A stretch of DNA of 5,169 nt, taken from contig JAUYSF010000171.1 of assembly GCA_030696435.1 (NCBI GenBank), forward strand, positions 1 to 5,169. The letters are read 5' to 3'. Positions within the stretch are counted from its first letter, which is position 1, and the number at the start of each line of letters is the position of its first letter. Below, piece after piece: positions 4,831-5,169 of the stretch. The stretch comes from Desulfoprunum sp. Its GTDB lineage: Bacteria > Desulfobacterota > Desulfobulbia > Desulfobulbales > Desulfocapsaceae. Below the pieces are notes generated by a model. It was not told the origin of the DNA and did no database searches. It saw only the letters and a program-made list of their open reading frames with translations. Position numbers and translations under genes: made by a program.

Positions 4831-5169
4831 ATGGAAAATCTACTCAGCCGACTGCGGATCGGCGATCAGGCCTTCTGCCTCATCCAGCCCCAGGACAGCG
4901 ACGAACTGCTTGTACTGACAGGCAATTCATTCAAATGCCGCTCTCTAGCGGAGATACCCCGCCGGCAGGGAGCGACAGAGGGCGGGCGCATCTATGACAC
5001 GATCAGCATCGTGCCCTTCTGCCAGATCCGGGAAAAAGGCTATGCGGCCTGGGATGAAGGAGAACAGATCCTCGGCATCGATATTACGGCACAGCAGGAG
5101 ATCGCAAAAGACGCCTTGCTGGCGGGAATAACCGCCCGACCGCTCGTCATGGAAGCCGGTATCCATTAT
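4831..5169 (+). CDS. Chorismate-utilising enzyme, PhzE/anthranilate synthase component I-like (N-terminal part, runs off right edge)
   Basis: The first 113 residues, with no stop before the window end. The start is ATG with GGAGG 7 nt upstream. The segment SLAEIP (38-43) and especially YDTISIVPFCQIREKGYAAW (55-74), followed by DEGEQILGIDI, resembles the N-terminal domain of PhzE-type enzymes (pattern: P-[FY]-x-Q-[IL]-x-E-[RK]-G-[FY], then an acidic-Gly turn). PhzE converts chorismate plus glutamine to 2-amino-2-desoxyisochorismate. Close relatives are anthranilate synthases, often fused to a glutamine amidotransferase domain. It looks unlike the N-terminus of E. coli TrpE. The catalytic chorismate-binding domain lies outside the window, so the reaction is not proven. 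The Trp-codon leader and terminator upstream argue for an anthranilate (tryptophan pathway) role over phenazine-type chemistry. Salicylate or isochorismate synthase is a further alternative. Confidence 0.65.
   Translation, partial: MENLLSRLRIGDQAFCLIQPQDSDELLVLTGNSFKCRSLAEIPRRQGATEGGRIYDTISIVPFCQIREKGYAAWDEGEQILGIDITAQQEIAKDALLAGITARPLVMEAGIHY

Overview
The window looks like part of a chromosome from a Gram-negative, possibly deltaproteobacterial (Desulfobulbales- or Desulfuromonadales-like) bacterium. That is an inference from moderate GC content, the mix of gene families and a REP/REPIN-like repeat; no marker gene settles the taxonomy. No tRNA, rRNA, CRISPR array, phage gene or transposase gene is visible.

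Left half, minus strand (reading right to left): a small membrane protein of unknown function (2585-2800); a PilZ-domain c-di-GMP-binding protein (1938-2381); a 65-bp near-perfect inverted repeat that contains the PilZ stop codon (1880-1944); a long PLP-dependent Cys/Met-metabolism enzyme of the O-acetylhomoserine sulfhydrylase type (447-1862); and, 40 bp further on, the N-terminal 135 codons of a pyruvate/2-oxoacid dehydrogenase E1 alpha subunit that runs off the left edge (1-406). The last two probably form an operon linking sulfur amino acid chemistry to 2-oxoacid oxidation.

Right half, plus strand: a LysR-type regulator (2997-3917), divergent from the small membrane protein gene, followed after 33 bp by DNA-3-methyladenine glycosylase I (tag, 3951-4565). 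Next comes what I consider the most interesting part. A well-initiated 30-codon ORF with three Trp codons (4602-4694) is followed by a mutually exclusive antiterminator/terminator arrangement ending in a 16-bp stem with nine Ts (4724-4767). Then comes the start of a chorismate-utilising enzyme whose N-terminus resembles PhzE/anthranilate synthase component I (4831 to the right edge). Together these read as a classical tryptophan transcription attenuator controlling an anthranilate-synthase-like gene.

Gene-free stretches are short. 2382-2584 holds a small palindrome upstream of the PilZ gene and a weak terminator for the membrane protein gene. 2801-2996 is the divergent promoter region. 4566-4830 is the attenuator region.
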